A stretch of DNA of 64,000 bases, from positions 62,001 to 126,000 of the forward strand of contig BAXE01000001.1 of assembly GCA_001310415.1 (NCBI GenBank), given 5' to 3'. Numbering within the stretch: the stretch's first letter is position 1; the number at the start of each line of letters is the position of its first letter. Of this stretch, positions 37,928-49,902 are shown piece after piece. This DNA comes from Enterovibrio sp. JCM 19048. GTDB taxonomy: Bacteria > Pseudomonadota > Gammaproteobacteria > Enterobacterales > Vibrionaceae. The translations under genes were made by a program, and so were the position numbers. A model generated the notes under the pieces. That model saw only the letters and a program-made list of their open reading frames with translations, did no database searches and was not told the origin of the DNA.

Positions 37928-40095
37928 CTAGGCTTTGGAGCTTTTCAATGCTTTTGCCGCCAGTTCATTGGTCAGCTCGTGCATTTCAGGCAGCATCCGG
38001 TGGATAAGATGAAGTTGCTGCAACACCATACGTGCGGAGGTGCTCTCTTCTTCACGCCAGCGTTCCAAATGCTTACCGAGCGCGGCATCCAGACAAGGCT
38101 TTTCTGTCGGTGACGTGCCGTCGAGGTTGGCTATCAGGCAGTCCAGCTCTTCATGAATGCACGGTGCGCTTTGGAAACCAGCTCATGGATACTGTCGTCA
38201 TCCATTTGCATCCGGTGCGCGCCAAGCGCCGAGATATAGCTCAGCATGGCGTGGTTCAGGCACAGGAAGCGAAAACTTTCGTCAGTTGCAGTGCGGTAAC
38301 GTCCCGGTTCGGCGAGCATGTTACTGATCGCGTGGTCAGCTGTGCATCATTATTGTGGGCGTTGCGGCGTGCCACGCGGTAAGCCATATTGTCGCGCTTG
38401 CCAATGCGGTACTGGCCGATAATTTGTGCCAGATAATCGCGGTTGGCAGACACAGCGTCTTTCATGATCCCCGCAGGCGGTGGGCTTGCCAGTCTGGCAG
38501 GATATAGCGCACGGCAAGGACAGAAAGCGCACAGCCGACGATAGTATCCCCAAGCCTTGGTAACATCACATCAAAACCTTCTCCGAGCTGGTTAAAACAC
38601 ATCAACACCAGCAGGGTGATAAAGGCGGTCGCCATGGCGTAATGGGTGGTTCGGAAAGCGAAGAAAGCACCCCGAACAGCACCATCAAAACAAGCTGTCC
38701 GGTTAAATCCGGGAACAAGGTCAACAATGGCAAACCTGCCAGCAGACCCACAAGGGTTCCGGAAATACGTTGGGTCAGCTTGCTGCGTGTCGCCGAGTAG
38801 TTGGCCTGACACACAAACAGAATGGTCAGCAAAATCCAGTAGCCACGTTGAAGCTCGAAACCCTGGATGATGCCGTAGCCAACAGCAAGCGTCAGGCTCA
38901 GGCGCACCGCGTGGCGGAAAAGCAGGGATTTAGGTGTCATTTGCGCCCAGATGCGCGCCGCTTTTTCACGCAAGCTGTGGGCGTCATAGTCGGCGATTTC
39001 TTTGTCTTCTTCGCCTTGTGTCAGTTCAGGGTTGCTGATGTTGAATAGCTGGCGTTCAACGGTGGCAAGGTTCCTGAATAGGTACTCCAGCTGACTGACC
39101 AGGGGTTTCCATGCCGGGTTTTCCTGCGCCTTAATATATTCGAGCGATTCATACAGCTCATCCAGCGCTTTAACGCTGTCTTGCCCATGTTGATAAGGCT
39201 GTGACAGGGTCAGGCAATGGGAGACTTCCATACAGGCTTTGGCCTGCAGGCGCAGCAGGCGTTGCAAACGGAACATCACGTCGCTGTGGTAAAACACCTC
39301 AGCCAGTTCCTGATAACGGTAGTGGGATGAATTCGCCCGCTCATGGATATCCTGCGCGAGGAAATAGATTTTTAGCAGTTGGCTGTTGGTGTCGCTGAGC
39401 CTGCCGCCACGCACGCGGTTCAGCAGGGTCGCTTTGGCGATATTCAACGCACTGACGACCTTGGCGTTTTCCCGGGCATCTTGCAGTCGCAATGGCTGGG
39501 GTTGCAGGTCGCGCGCCGGTGGAACATGTCAGACTTTTGTTCAAGATAGGCCGACAGGGATTTAAACACTTCAGCAAGACTTTGCTGCACCGGTTGCAGC
39601 GGCCAAAGCATCAGCCAAACCAGTGAAATCACGCCATACCAGGCGGCACCGGCCAACAGCAGTGAAGGTTGGTACCAGATATTCTCAGAGGCATGCGCTC
39701 CAAGCATGGTGTAAACGGCGATAAGCAAAGACGCGAAGGCGATGCTGGCATAGCGCGGCCCAATGGCGCCCAGCATGATAAAGCCGAAGGTTGAGGCCAT
39801 CAGCTGCGACAAACAGCAGGGGATAATTGAACAGCAGTTCAATGGAAAACGTAGCGACGGCAAAACAGAAAAGGGTAGTGAGAAGGGCAGAAAGCCTGCC
39901 AGAAAAGTTGTCGTCTGTTTCAGCCAGCGCCGAGGCAATAATGCCCAGCACCAAGGGAGTGATTGCCTGGGAATTGTCATACCACCAACAGGGAACAGCG
40001 ACACCGACCAGCGCAATAAAGACACGCACACTGTAGTTAATCCGGCTGTTAGCCCAGTATTCCCGAAAAGTAAGAGAAGTTCGCTTGGAAATCAT
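37928..40095 (-). CDS. YccS/YhfK-type FUSC-family membrane protein, many frameshifts
   Basis: Restored length is about 723 aa, near E. coli YccS. The pattern is membrane block, long cytosolic domain, second membrane block, cytosolic tail. Visible pieces include SVRVFIALVGVAVPCWWYDNSQ with LVLGIIASALAETDDNFSGR, the helical stretch RENAKVVSALNIAKATLLNR, then RHAVRLSLTLAVGYGIIQGF and YWILLTILFVCQANYSATR-xK-xxQRISGTLVG, the FUSC signature. The frame breaks repeatedly, near 39805, 39520, 38645, 38470, 38340 and 38140 at least. These proteins are linked to efflux of aromatic acids or envelope functions, but the substrate is not known. Confidence 0.82.
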
Positions 40096-40295
40096 GACGA
40101 CACTGATAGAGAAGGAATGTGGCTAAGATAGCAGAATCCGATCGGCTTCCAAGGGACGAGATCAAAAAGCGGTGGCTTTTCGTGCGTCAAAGCGGTCAAT
40201 CCCGTGCTTTTGCTGCCTTTTCATTCACATGGGTAAGCGAATCCAGCCCGAAATTGGTATGCTCTCCCTTCACTTATTACCACAAGACGTTATTC

Positions 40296-42381
40296 ATGAA
40301 GTTAGTCGCCAACCGCATCGCACAATGGTTTGTTCAGGGGGCACATTACAGTGTCATGCTGGATGAGCATTGTCTGGTCTTTGAGTCCAAATCAATGAAG
40401 GAAACCGTGCCGTTTTCGATTTGGGACGGCCAGTGCCGGTTGTCGCGCGGTTTGTTGTGGGGCAGGTTGACGTTTGTGGTGTCGCCACTGGATGCGCCAG
40501 CGCGGAGTATCACTATATATGGTCTGCCATGCGTGGATTGAAAGCCTTTACGGAATCTCTGACAGAAGCGTATCAGGCATGGCTGGGCAAGCAGCAAGGG
40601 CGCTTCAAAATGTTGGAGCCGGACTTTTTTGCATTGCGTGACGAGCTGGCAGAGCACAATGGCTTTCTGCGCCATGATGATTTGGTGAAGTGGCAGCAAA
40701 AAGTGGATACCCTGTTCGCCAAAAACCAGATCCACCCCCAGGTGATGTCTAGCGCCAATCCGGCGCTTTACAACGCCATTTTTGGCTGGATGCAAAACAA
40801 CGAAGCAACGCGCAGCGCCCGCAACGCGGCGTGGCGTGAATCTGAGCTGGAACGCTGGAAAACGTGGTTTGACGGCATTGAATCCTCGCCGCTTAATCCA
40901 TCACAGCGCGAAGCAGTGTTGATGGATGACAACCACAACCTGCTGCTGGCGGGCGCTGGCTCGGGCAAAACCAGCGTTTTGATGGCGAGGGCACGGTATC
41001 TGGTTGCGTCCGGGCAAACCCTGCCAGAGCGCATCCTTATGCTCGCCTTTGGCAAAAAAGCCAGTGAGGAAATGTCCGAACGTTTGCAAAACGCCGGGCT
41101 GAAAAATGTCGATGTCTCAACGTTTCACGCCTTGGCATTGAAAGTGATTAAAACCCTGACTGGGCAACATCCGACTATTTCGCCGCTGGCAACGGATGAG
41201 GAAACCAAAACCAGCTGGATCACGCTCTGGCTGGCCGAAAACCTTGCCCAGCCAACTGTTGAGAAACGCTGGCTAAAACACCTTGGCGAATGGTCAATTC
41301 CGGGGCTGAATACCGACTCTCCGTTAAGCGGACAAGCCCATTCGGCAAAGTTGCACAAATGGCTGTGGCGACAAGTGGATATCCTGCTTCAGCAACCCCA
41401 ATCCGCTTCTGCACTCAAAGCCATAGTGAAAGGGGATGCCCAGGCAGAGAGTGAATATGTCCTGATTTCACCAATTGTGCGCAGTTACCAGAATACGCTG
41501 AAAGAGGAGAAGGCTTACGATTTCCATGGCCTGATCCGCGAAGCGACCAAGCTACTTTCCAAGAAAAACACGACGTTTGGCGCGCAGTTTGACCACATTA
41601 TGGTGGACGAGTATCAGGATATTTCCCCATCCCGTCTGACAATGTTGGAAGCCCTGTGCGGCGGGCAGCGGGATCGCTCTCCTGCATTGTTTGCAGTCGG
41701 TGATGATTGGCAGGCGATTTTCCGATTTGCTGGTGCAGATGTCAGCCTGACGACCGATTTCCTGACCCGTTTCCCGCACGGCAATATCCGTTATCTGGAC
41801 ACCACCTATCGCTTCCACTCCCAAATCGGCGCTGTGGCAAATCCTTTTATTCAGGTTAATCCTCAGCAGCTAAATAAGCCGCTCAATAGCTTGAAAGTGC
41901 AGAAGAAAAAAGCGGTTCATCTGATGCCTTCAGAATCACTGGAAGATGTTTTGGCAACCATCGCCAAAGGTGCAACTGGCGAGCTGCAAACTGTGATGGT
42001 TATTGGCCGAAATCACGCCAACCGCCCAGAGCGCTTTTCAAAGTGGCAGGAAGCCTACCCGAATCTGTCACTGAATTTTGTCACCGCCCACGCCAGCAAA
42101 GGTCTGGAAGCGGATTATGTTTGCATTGTTGATGTGAATGACGGCGTATTCCCATCGCGTTCAACGGCCGTGGGTATGGAGGCGGCGCTGCTCAGGAGTG
42201 ATGAAGAAACGCCTCATTCGGAAGAACGCCGCCTGTTTTATGTCGCCCTGACCCGCGCCAAAAAGAGTGCTGGATATTCACCAATCCGGAAAAGCCTTCG
42301 CCATTTGTGGTTGAGCTTTGGCAGGGTGGCTATCCAGTCACCAGTAAAATCCCGAAAAAGGCGCTGGTGGCGGCGATATGA
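40296..42381 (+). CDS. helD: DNA helicase IV, two frameshifts
   Basis: Restored length is 695 aa, near the E. coli HelD length. It is a superfamily 1 (UvrD-type) 3'-5' helicase: LNPSQREAVL (Q motif), LAGAGSGKTSVLMARA (Walker A), TFHALALKVI, MVDEYQDISP (Walker B), FAVGDDWQAIFRFAGA, LDTTYRFHSQI, TAHASKGLEADYV and FYVALTRAKK. The N-terminal 130 residues match the HelD-specific domain rather than UvrD/Rep. Breaks lie near 40525 and 42267; after the second, the frame ends WIFTNPEKPSPFVVELWQGG...VAAI at 42381. It acts in recombinational repair. Confidence 0.92.
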
Positions 42382-42414
42382 AGCCTCTTCCCCGGTCACT
42401 GGGGAGAGGCTTTA
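42382..42414. terminator. Bidirectional terminator-like hairpin
   Basis: AGCCTCT-T-CCCC / GGGG-AGAGGCT stem with one bulged T and a 7-base loop, just after the helD stop and 26 bases before the end of the convergent MFS gene. The T tract is short. Confidence 0.7.
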
Positions 42415-42439
42415 GTTTCCTGGGTAGAAAAACGGTGGG

Positions 42440-43560
42440 CTACGCTTTTCGAAACAATGTAACCAAAGCGACAGTCACACTGCATGCGACAAGCACAACA
42501 CCCAAATGCTGCGTGGTACCGGCTAATGCTAAGCCGCCACCTATCAACAGGTAATACACCAAGCCGAAAAGTGCCCCGGCACTTCCCACCTCTTGTTTGT
42601 AGTCAGTTAACGCAACGCTCAGTATATTTGGGATAGCGATGCCAAAGGCTATAACTACAAGCATCATGGGTGCGACAAACAAGATAGAACCGATTAAGCA
42701 ATACACCCCAAACGCGCCCAAGGCCATTGACGTGGCGGCTATCCAAAGAAGAGTACTCATTGGTGTTCGGTTTGAAAGCAACGCTTTGTTCAAGAAAGAG
42801 CCAAACAGTGTGCCAATACCCAGCACGATGCCACTGTAACCAAATTGCTCCGCTCCATAACCCAACTTTGAAAATTGAAATGCGCCAAGCTGGTAATAGG
42901 AAAACAGGGCAATATTGTATACCGCGATCAGCAATGCTGATTGCCAGATACGCGCGTCCAGCAACATTCGTATGCCTAAACCCATAATTTTCACTGGCTT
43001 CTTTTCAGTTTGTGTTTCTGGAAGCTTGAAAACGTTATAAACCAATAACACTAGCGCCAAAGCAAACAACGCGAAAAACACATAGCGGTAGCCCCCAACC
43101 AACGTGAGTTGTCCACCCAGAAGCATGCCTAGCACAGGGCTGATAGCGATCCCCATGCCCATTAGGCTGAAGACTTTTCCAAGTTCATTGCCACTAAACA
43201 CGTCGCGTAGAATAGTCTGCGTCACCACAGAGCCAACAGCGATGCCAAAGGCACTGACTGCACGGGCAGCCAACAGTGTGATGAAGTGTTCGGCTTGCGT
43301 GGCGACCAGTGCAGCACAGCCGTAAATAACCAATCCCATAAGCATGGCGGTCGCCGACCCCATTTATCCGCCGCTATTCCCCATACAACGACACCCAATG
43401 CAAAGGCGCAGAAATAGACAGACAGGGTTTGCGCTGCCTGAGCTTCGGAGACATTAAAAGAATGGGCGATAGAGTCCAAAGCCGGGCTATAGAGGGTTTC
43501 CACGATTTGTGGAAACATCAGCATGATAACCATCAGCCATAAAGATGGTTTTGTATTCAT
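42440..43560 (-). CDS. MFS drug exporter (Bcr/CflA type), one frameshift
   Basis: Restored length is 373 aa with about 12 hydrophobic segments. Motif A in the first loop is WGIAADKWGRRP; the next helix is broken near 43362 by a lost base. Helix 5 has GMGIAISPVLGMLLGGQL (antiporter motif C), pointing to export in exchange for protons. The N-terminal FPQIVETLYSPALDSIAHSF matches the Bcr/CflA DHA1 subfamily. It is divergent from an AraC-type regulator that probably controls it. Confidence 0.88.
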
Positions 43561-43659
43561 CTTGTGTTCTCGTTCTGAAATAACTTGGCGGGCAGTATAA
43601 AAGGGGCTACTGTTTTCCCATTAGCAACATTAAAACCAAAAACATCGAAATTAGGACAA

Positions 43660-44520
43660 ATGGCAATTATTGATGCAAAGACCCGGTTTGACGCTGACAG
43701 CCTGACAGCTTCTGTAGTTGGGATAGCGGCGGATGTGGGCAAACACGATTCTGGTGAGCACCGGCACAATAAAGGCCAGTTACTTTATGCGCCACAAGGA
43801 TGTATGAGCTTTTCGTTGGAAAACGCCATTTGCATATTGCCACCAACAAAAGCGGTGTGGATTCCTGCAAACACTCAACACCGAGCCATGATGACAAATG
43901 TGGTGGCTTATCGCTCACTGTATTTCGACTGCACTGTCTACGAATGCCCAAATGACATGGTAATGATTGAGGTTACCCCTTTGCTCAAGGCGCTAATCGA
44001 AAAAATGGCAATGTGGGCATGGGATAAGCCTGAACAGGAAATGAAAAATACTACGGCTCTGTTCTGGGAAGAATTTTATGCAGCGAAACGCCATTCTTTC
44101 GTGCTTCCTTTGCCTTCACACCGACGTTTTTCATCGTTTTGCCAGAAAGTGATGCAGGCCGAGTTTGTGCCACCACCACTTTACTCTCTAGCTCAGTCTG
44201 TTGGTGCAAGCACCAAAACGGTAACCCGGATGTTCAAGGCAGAAACGGGCATGTCATATCAAGATTGGAGACAGCAATGGCGTTTGTTGAAGGCGATTGA
44301 GTTGCTTTCCCGGGACATGCCAGTCAGTGAGGTGTCCGACTGGCTGGCCTTTTCTTCAGATAGTGCATTTATCGCTTTTTTTAAAAAGCAAACAGGGAAG
44401 CCACCTATGGCTTATATGAGGAATAAAAGGATCCTTTTTAAAATCAGTCGCGTTGTCCGCCAGTCCGGGTTTTTAGCGTATGGCGGACTTGTGCTGTCAG
44501 GGCGAATTTGCTGCAGTTAA
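43660..44520 (+). CDS. AraC-family transcriptional regulator with cupin domain
   Basis: 286 aa from ATG 43660 (SD AGGAC); an upstream in-frame ATG at 43585 adds 25 residues of low quality. The N-terminal half is a cupin sensor (HRHNKGQLLYAPQGCMSF, VWIPANTQHRA). The C-terminal half carries two helix-turn-helix motifs (LAQSVGASTKTVTRMFKAETG and the AFSSDSAFIAFFKKQTGKPPM block). The last 32 residues run past the usual end and look atypical, so a lost base near 44430 is possible. It lies divergent to the MFS exporter. Confidence 0.88.
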   Translation: MAIIDAKTRFDADSLTASVVGIAADVGKHDSGEHRHNKGQLLYAPQGCMSFSLENAICILPPTKAVWIPANTQHRAMMTNVVAYRSLYFDCTVYECPNDMVMIEVTPLLKALIEKMAMWAWDKPEQEMKNTTALFWEEFYAAKRHSFVLPLPSHRRFSSFCQKVMQAEFVPPPLYSLAQSVGASTKTVTRMFKAETGMSYQDWRQQWRLLKAIELLSRDMPVSEVSDWLAFSSDSAFIAFFKKQTGKPPMAYMRNKRILFKISRVVRQSGFLAYGGLVLSGRICCS

Positions 44521-44957
44521 GAGTGATCGATTTGAACATCTTCTGGAAACGGCTTTCCTTGACCAGTTTCCAGCATCTCTTTGAGGCTCAGTAAAAACAC
44601 AGCCCACTTGGTACAGCAATGCGCCATAAAGTCTGATGACTCCCTCCAATTTGAATGCGTAAACCTTACAAAAGTCTGTTCACCATCTGTTTCCAAATGG
44701 AATGTAATGTCAGTACCCATCCAAGACTCTGGAACATTACCGGAATGTTGCCAGCAAACGACTTGGTTTGGGACCAGCTTGGTTACGGTGAAATCTGGGC
44801 CGTCGCCGTTAAAACGGAACTTGATAACAGAACCCACGCCGCCAGCGCCTGTTGTGTCATTCGTCCACCATTTGGCCAATCCTTCATTTGTCGTTAAAGC
44901 GTCATAAACTTGTTCAGGTGAGCTTCTAATGCCAATGCGATGATTAATATCTACCAT
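44517..44957 (-). CDS. SRPBCC/AHSA1-type protein
   Basis: 146 aa. It starts MVDINHRIGIRSSPEQVYDALTTNEGLAKWWT, the standard opening of the AHSA1/CalC-like START-fold family, with later FTVTKLVPNQVVCW, FHLETDGEQTFVRFTHSNW and FLLSLKEMLETGQGKPFPEDVQI. Members bind small hydrophobic ligands or assist Hsp90; a ligand cannot be named. ACGGAGGA precedes the ATG. Its stop is just past the end of the convergent AraC gene. Confidence 0.88.
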   Translation of the reverse strand: MVDINHRIGIRSSPEQVYDALTTNEGLAKWWTNDTTGAGGVGSVIKFRFNGDGPDFTVTKLVPNQVVCWQHSGNVPESWMGTDITFHLETDGEQTFVRFTHSNWRESSDFMAHCCTKWAVFLLSLKEMLETGQGKPFPEDVQIDHS

Positions 44958-45090
44958 GAAATCCTCCGTACGTACGATGAGTGAATAGCGGGTGAGGGGA
45001 AAGTGACTGAATTGCCTGTCTTCTTAGAGGCTGAACTTAATTTTTTGATACGAAATGCGTTTCTAATAACCTACGAACCCACGTTGCTTG

Positions 45091-45444
45091 TCAAAAAAAC
45101 TCGCGGATTTGAATATGGTTACCGTCTGTGTCCACAATGTTTGCAACCTTGAATATTGGGTTTGCCCATTCACCTTCTAATGCGCTGCCACCGAGATTAA
45201 TGGCCTGTTCCTTTGCCCGCTCAATATTTGGTACAGAGAGAAATAGCTTTATCGCACTGAACTGATTCTCAGGCATTTCAAATGGTGGAACGTGAATAAC
45301 GATATTGAACCCGTCTCTATCAAGGCTGATAAGATCTGTGGTTTCTTTTATTACGCGCATGCCAAAGAGTTGCACATAAAACCTGGATAACTCACTTATA
45401 CGGTGAGAATAAATCAGTGCTCCGTTGTGGGCTGGGCCAGTCAT
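45091..45444 (-). CDS. VOC-family (glyoxalase/bleomycin-resistance fold) protein
   Basis: 117 aa, one VOC module: [55 protein letters not shown] and DTDGNHIQI. The metal-site His and Glu positions are partly kept (IYSHRI is an unusual first strand). Function unknown. Its ATG overlaps the stop of the chemoreceptor gene (ATGA), so it is probably co-translated with it, which is an unexpected partner. Confidence 0.85.
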   Translation of the reverse strand: MTGPAHNGALIYSHRISELSRFYVQLFGMRVIKETTDLISLDRDGFNIVIHVPPFEMPENQFSAIKLFLSVPNIERAKEQAINLGGSALEGEWANPIFKVANIVDTDGNHIQIREFF

Positions 45445-47861
45445 TTTCCTTCATCCACGTTGAAAAAGCTGACCAACTGACGCAGGTTCTCGGCTTCCTG
45501 AAACAGGTTTTGGCTGGCTGCAGTGGTTTCTTCAGCCAGCCCTGCGTTTTGTTGGGTCATGTTATCCATTTCATTCACGGCGCGGTTGATTTCGCTGATC
45601 CCTCGAGATTGCTCCTGCGTTGCCTGGCTGATGTTAGTGATCAGGTTTGACACTTCTTTTATCGCAGCGACGATCGAGATCAGATCATCGCCAGAGCGGT
45701 GTACAAGCGCTGTGCCGTCTTTCACTTTGTTAACACTTGAATTGATCAGTTCTTTGATTTCAATAGAGGCTTTGGCGCTGCGTTGGGCAAGGTTTCTGAC
45801 TTCTCCAGCGACCACGGCAAATCCACGACCTTGCTCTCCTGCCCGGGCGGCTTCAACGGCGGCATTCAGCGCCAGCAAATTGGTCTGGAAGGCGATCTCG
45901 TTGATCACGCCAATGATGTCAGAAATCTGCTTGCTGGAGGTTTCAATTTCAGCCATGGCCTGCACCGCCTCCTGAACTACCAAGCCACCTTGTTCTGCTT
46001 TCTGGGTCGAGACACTCGCACTGGTCACTGCCTGTTTGGCGGTCTTTGCATTTTGATTGACGGTGGAGGTAATTTCCTGGAGGCTGGCAGCGGTTTGCTC
46101 CAGGCTGGAAGCTTGCGATTCGGTGCGGCTGCTCAGGTCATTGGTGCCAAGGTGAATTTCTTTCGCGGCAGTGCTGACGGCAAGAGAGGTGCGGTTGATC
46201 TCGGTGATCAGTTCACTGAGACGATCGATGGTTGCATTCAACGCGCTCCGCACCGGCTCAAATTCGCTATCCAAGGCATCAGTGATCCTGTGATTCAAGT
46301 CCCCCTCAGCCAGCGACAGCAGAGAGGCACTGATTTTCTCTACGGCCTGCTTTTTTGCCGTAATGTCTGTCGCATACTTCACGACTTTTACCAGACGGCC
46401 AGTAGCATCGGTTATCGGGGTATACGCTGCTTGAATCCAGACTTCGAATCCGTCTTTGGCGAAGCGTTTGAATTCACCGGAATGGGATTCTCCACGGCGC
46501 AGTTTGTCCCAGAATTTCGAGTATTCGGAGGAGCGTCTGTAATCAGGGTCGACAAAGATTGCATGATGACGCCCTTTGATTTCACCCAAGGAGTAACCCA
46601 TGACGGAAAGAAAATTTTCATTGGCATGGACAATATTTCCTTCCAACGTGAACTCTATAACTGCCTGGGTCTTGTTGATTGCTGCGATTTGCCCTTCATA
46701 GTTGGCATTTTTAGCCTTTTGAACCGTAATGTCTGAAGCGTATTTAACCACCTTAAAGGGTTTTCCTTCCGCATCAAAAATTGGGTTGTAGGAGGCGTGT
46801 ATCCAGATATCTTCGCCGCTTTTGCTGATGCGGTGGAAATCCCCCGCCTGAAAAACTCCATCTCTCAGAGATTCCCAGAAACGCTTGTATTCGTCACTGT
46901 GCTTCACGTCGCTGGGCACAAACATGGCGTGGTGTCTGCCTTTGATTTCGTCCAGCGAATAACCAAGGGTGTTCAGGAAATTGTCATTGGCGGTCAATAT
47001 GTTGCCTTGAAGGTCAAACTCAATCACTGCCTGTGATTTCTGGATCGCAGCGATTTGTCCCGACATATAGGCTTCATTGGCAAGCCTTTCGGTGAGATCG
47101 GAGGCGAATTTCACCACTTTTACCGGTTTGCCTTGGTCATCCAGCACTGGGTTGTAGGAAGCGCTGATCCATACAGTATTGCCATTTTTGGCGATCCGTT
47201 TAAACACGCCTTGCTGGTATTCACCCGCGGCGAGGTTTGACCAGAACTGCTTGTACTCCGGCGTTTGGCGGGTGGCCGTGTCGAGGAACATGGAATGGTG
47301 CTTCCCGATGATTTCTTCCTTGCGGTAACCCATCACTGCCAGAAAGTTATCATTTGCATGCAGTATGTGTCCTTTCAAATCGAACTCAATCACTGCCTGA
47401 CTCCGGTTGATGGCTGAAAGGTAACCGGCGTTGTTCTGGCTGTTGTTTTTATGGGCGGTAATGTCTGTGACGCTGAGGACAATGCTCATTAACGCGCCGT
47501 CTTGCGCGAAACTTGGGCATGCGGTGGCAAGTATCCAAATTTTGTCACCATGATTTCCCTGGCAAGGCAGTTCAATACTCACTGCTTCCCCGGCCATAAC
47601 TGCTGCCCAAATTTCACGGACAGGTGAAGAATTGGCATAGTTCGGTTCGAGCAGCTTCAGAAATGGCTGGTCGGTCAGTGCTTCTTCCGGATACGCCAAC
47701 ATCTGTAAAAACCGAGGGTTTGCTTTCAGGATATTTCCGGTGCTATCGAGTTCAACCCAGGGTAATGATTGCGCCAAGGTTGATGCACAGGATTGCCTGA
47801 AGTGGGATGCATCAGGGTGCTGAAGAGATTGGATAAGGTCACTGAGCAGGGGTATTTTCAT
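45441..47861 (-). CDS. Soluble methyl-accepting chemotaxis protein with four PAS domains
   Basis: About 806 aa with no membrane segment. The first PAS (about residues 20-130) is divergent. PAS 2, 3 and 4 are strongly similar to each other: each begins [IT]N/QK-[ST]QAVIEF-x-L-x-G-[HN]I and contains NDNFL or NENFL, GY, and HHxMF/HHAIF. Then come a HAMP-like segment ([13 protein letters not shown]), a long helical bundle and the kinase-control tip ([28 protein letters not shown]). There is no CheR-binding pentapeptide at the C-terminus. The layout recalls BdlA and Aer2, which sense redox or oxygen through PAS cofactors. A GTG three codons upstream is an alternative start. Confidence 0.92.
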   Translation of the reverse strand: MKIPLLSDLIQSLQHPDASHFRQSCASTLAQSLPWVELDSTGNILKANPRFLQMLAYPEEALTDQPFLKLLEPNYANSSPVREIWAAVMAGEAVSIELPCQGNHGDKIWILATACPSFAQDGALMSIVLSVTDITAHKNNSQNNAGYLSAINRSQAVIEFDLKGHILHANDNFLAVMGYRKEEIIGKHHSMFLDTATRQTPEYKQFWSNLAAGEYQQGVFKRIAKNGNTVWISASYNPVLDDQGKPVKVVKFASDLTERLANEAYMSGQIAAIQKSQAVIEFDLQGNILTANDNFLNTLGYSLDEIKGRHHAMFVPSDVKHSDEYKRFWESLRDGVFQAGDFHRISKSGEDIWIHASYNPIFDAEGKPFKVVKYASDITVQKAKNANYEGQIAAINKTQAVIEFTLEGNIVHANENFLSVMGYSLGEIKGRHHAIFVDPDYRRSSEYSKFWDKLRRGESHSGEFKRFAKDGFEVWIQAAYTPITDATGRLVKVVKYATDITAKKQAVEKISASLLSLAEGDLNHRITDALDSEFEPVRSALNATIDRLSELITEINRTSLAVSTAAKEIHLGTNDLSSRTESQASSLEQTAASLQEITSTVNQNAKTAKQAVTSASVSTQKAEQGGLVVQEAVQAMAEIETSSKQISDIIGVINEIAFQTNLLALNAAVEAARAGEQGRGFAVVAGEVRNLAQRSAKASIEIKELINSSVNKVKDGTALVHRSGDDLISIVAAIKEVSNLITNISQATQEQSRGISEINRAVNEMDNMTQQNAGLAEETTAASQNLFQEAENLRQLVSFFNVDEGK

Positions 47862-47948
47862 TGGGTCCACTTACGAATCACGGTTTGCACTTATCCAATA
47901 ATAGACACAACCGGCGGAACCCTGCTGCTCCAATGGCCGGTGTTTTAT

Positions 47949-49392
47949 TCATGCAGCGCGAATATCTGCATCTTGGTACCGCTCTGCGATATTTTGGAAT
48001 ATCCGCTCTGTAGCAAGGAAGGCATCGACAACATCGGGTCGAACTGTCGTCCACGCCCTTCGATAATGAGGGATCGTGCCTGCTCATGATGGAGTGCTGC
48101 GCGGTAAATGCGGGTCGAGATCAGGCGTCATAGACATCTGCCAGCGCGACCAATCGGGCGGGGAAGGGAATTTCCTCTCCTGACAGTCCTTTGGGATAGC
48201 CTGAACCATCCCATTGTTCATGGTGGGATGCGGCCATTTCCTGTGCGAAGCGTAAAAAGCGGCTGCTTTCAATGTTGCTGTTCGGCAATGAAAGGGCATC
48301 TGCACCGAGTTGAGAGTGGGCTTGCATAACGGCATATTCATCGGTGTGGAGCTTTCCGGGCTTCAGGAAGATAGCATCGGCGATGGCGAGTTTTCCAATG
48401 TCGTAAAGGGGCGTGGCACTTTGTAGCAAATCAATCGTTTCATCCGTCAGGAAGTCTGCAAATCTGTCTTGCTTTTTCAGCTCGTAGGCCAGTGTTTTGA
48501 CGTATGCCTGTTTACGAAGGATATGAGCGGGAGAAGGATTTTCCCGAAGCGCTGCAAGGGCGGATATTCCAGTAATTGTGATGTCACGGGTGAGGCTAAT
48601 TTCAGTAAAGCGTTCGTTGAGTTTTTGGAACATTTGGTTAGTGTGAAAGGCAATGTCGCTCAGCTCTCCGGCATCGCCAACGGTTACGGAGTGATTGAAG
48701 TTTCCGTTTGCCGCAAGGGCAAGGGCGGTGCGTTGGCGCTCTACCTGTTCATTGACCAGTCCGGCGCTGTTCTTGGCAATCACAATGATGTAGCCAATCA
48801 CCACCATCGCGACAAAGAAAAAGGCTTTCAGTATTGCGGTGATCTTTTCAGCCGCTGATTCTGGTAAGGCGGTATTGACCAGTGATACTTCTTTGGTAAC
48901 CACCAGGCCAAGTAAGGTGGTTAGCATGACGACCAGGAAAATCGCGGTGAGCCCCATTTGCGCAGACAGCGATTGGTAGCCTGGTGCGCCTGTCTCTTCC
49001 CAGGACTGCTGCTTCATTTTAAAGCGGGTACAACTGATCGACAGGTCGAGGCTGATCACTATGCCAATCAAGGTCAAACCAAACGCCACTTTAAGGCTGT
49101 TTTCAAACGGAAAGCCATACAACGCGGCATACCAAAGCGCGAACCCAATACCACCAAGCGCGAAAATCGTCACATTGGAAGAAAAACAAGGTTCACTGTG
49201 TTTAATAGCCCGCACAACGAGACGGCAGAAATACAGGAAAATAAACACGGTGGCGGTGTGTAGCGCCAGCACGGCAGTGGGCAGGGTGTCGAGAAACGGG
49301 CAGATAAGGTTTCCGTATGCGGTGAAAACCGCGACACCAGCCAGATAATGCAGGGCGGGGCGCAGTTGCGACGGTGGCGATGTTTCAGTCAT
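47949..49392 (-). CDS. Membrane HD-GYP protein with altered HD motif, two frameshifts
   Basis: Restored length is 481 aa. About six hydrophobic segments fill residues 15-215, followed by a HAMP-like linker (NGNFNHSVTVGDAGELSDIA) and an HD-GYP domain. The GYP part is standard ([35 protein letters not shown]). The HD pair reads TPLYDIGKLAIAD, with Tyr in place of the metal-ligand His. HD-GYP proteins hydrolyse c-di-GMP; loss of this His would weaken or abolish it. Breaks near 48123 and 48034 are lost bases, after which the protein ends FLATERIFQNIAERYQDADI at 47949. Confidence 0.87.
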
Positions 49393-49455
49393 TCATGGCC
49401 TTTAGCGAGTGTCATGGCTGTTTAATCCCGCATTGCATTAGGGTGCGCTCGGCAA

Positions 49456-49902
49456 TCATTTCAGTGACCAGAACATGATATTGGTAGGCGGTGCCACCTG
49501 ATGGATTTTGGTTTCCGGTTGTAGCAGGGCTTGTTTGGTTAACTGACTGTAAGTGGAGAAGGTATCGGCGGAGGAGTCGCCGGTGACTGCCATGGCAATC
49601 TTGGTACAGACCGAGAGATTATTCACTAGCGAAATCTGCATCGACTCTTCATTGGCATCACTGACTGTCATGACAGCGAAGTAGTCGCCCTCGCGAAGCC
49701 ACAATTCGCCATTCGGCAGCGACATTTTCTCCCCGCCCTGTGTTTCACGCCAATTATCTTCAAACCCAAATTGCACCAAGGCCTGTTTCATTGTTGCTGT
49801 GGCAGGAAAATGTTGTGGTGCCATCTCGTTGTTGGCAATCGTGGCTGCAGTAAAAAAGGAAGCGGCAAACAGTGAGATTGTTTGAATCAGGAATGCTTTC
49901 AA
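49456..49902 (-). CDS. Exported protein of unknown function, 148 aa
   Basis: A signal peptide (MKAFLIQTISLFAASFFTAA) is followed by a small soluble domain: HFPATATMKQALVQFGFED, MSLPNGELWLREGDYFAVMTV, then a helical C-terminal half ending PPTNIMFWSLK. The start codon is TTG at 49902 with GGAG 7 bases upstream; no ATG in frame fits. Family not recognised. It lies 64 bases beyond the HD-GYP start on the same strand and may be transcribed with it. Confidence 0.65.
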   Translation of the reverse strand: MKAFLIQTISLFAASFFTAATIANNEMAPQHFPATATMKQALVQFGFEDNWRETQGGEKMSLPNGELWLREGDYFAVMTVSDANEESMQISLVNNLSVCTKIAMAVTGDSSADTFSTYSQLTKQALLQPETKIHQVAPPTNIMFWSLK

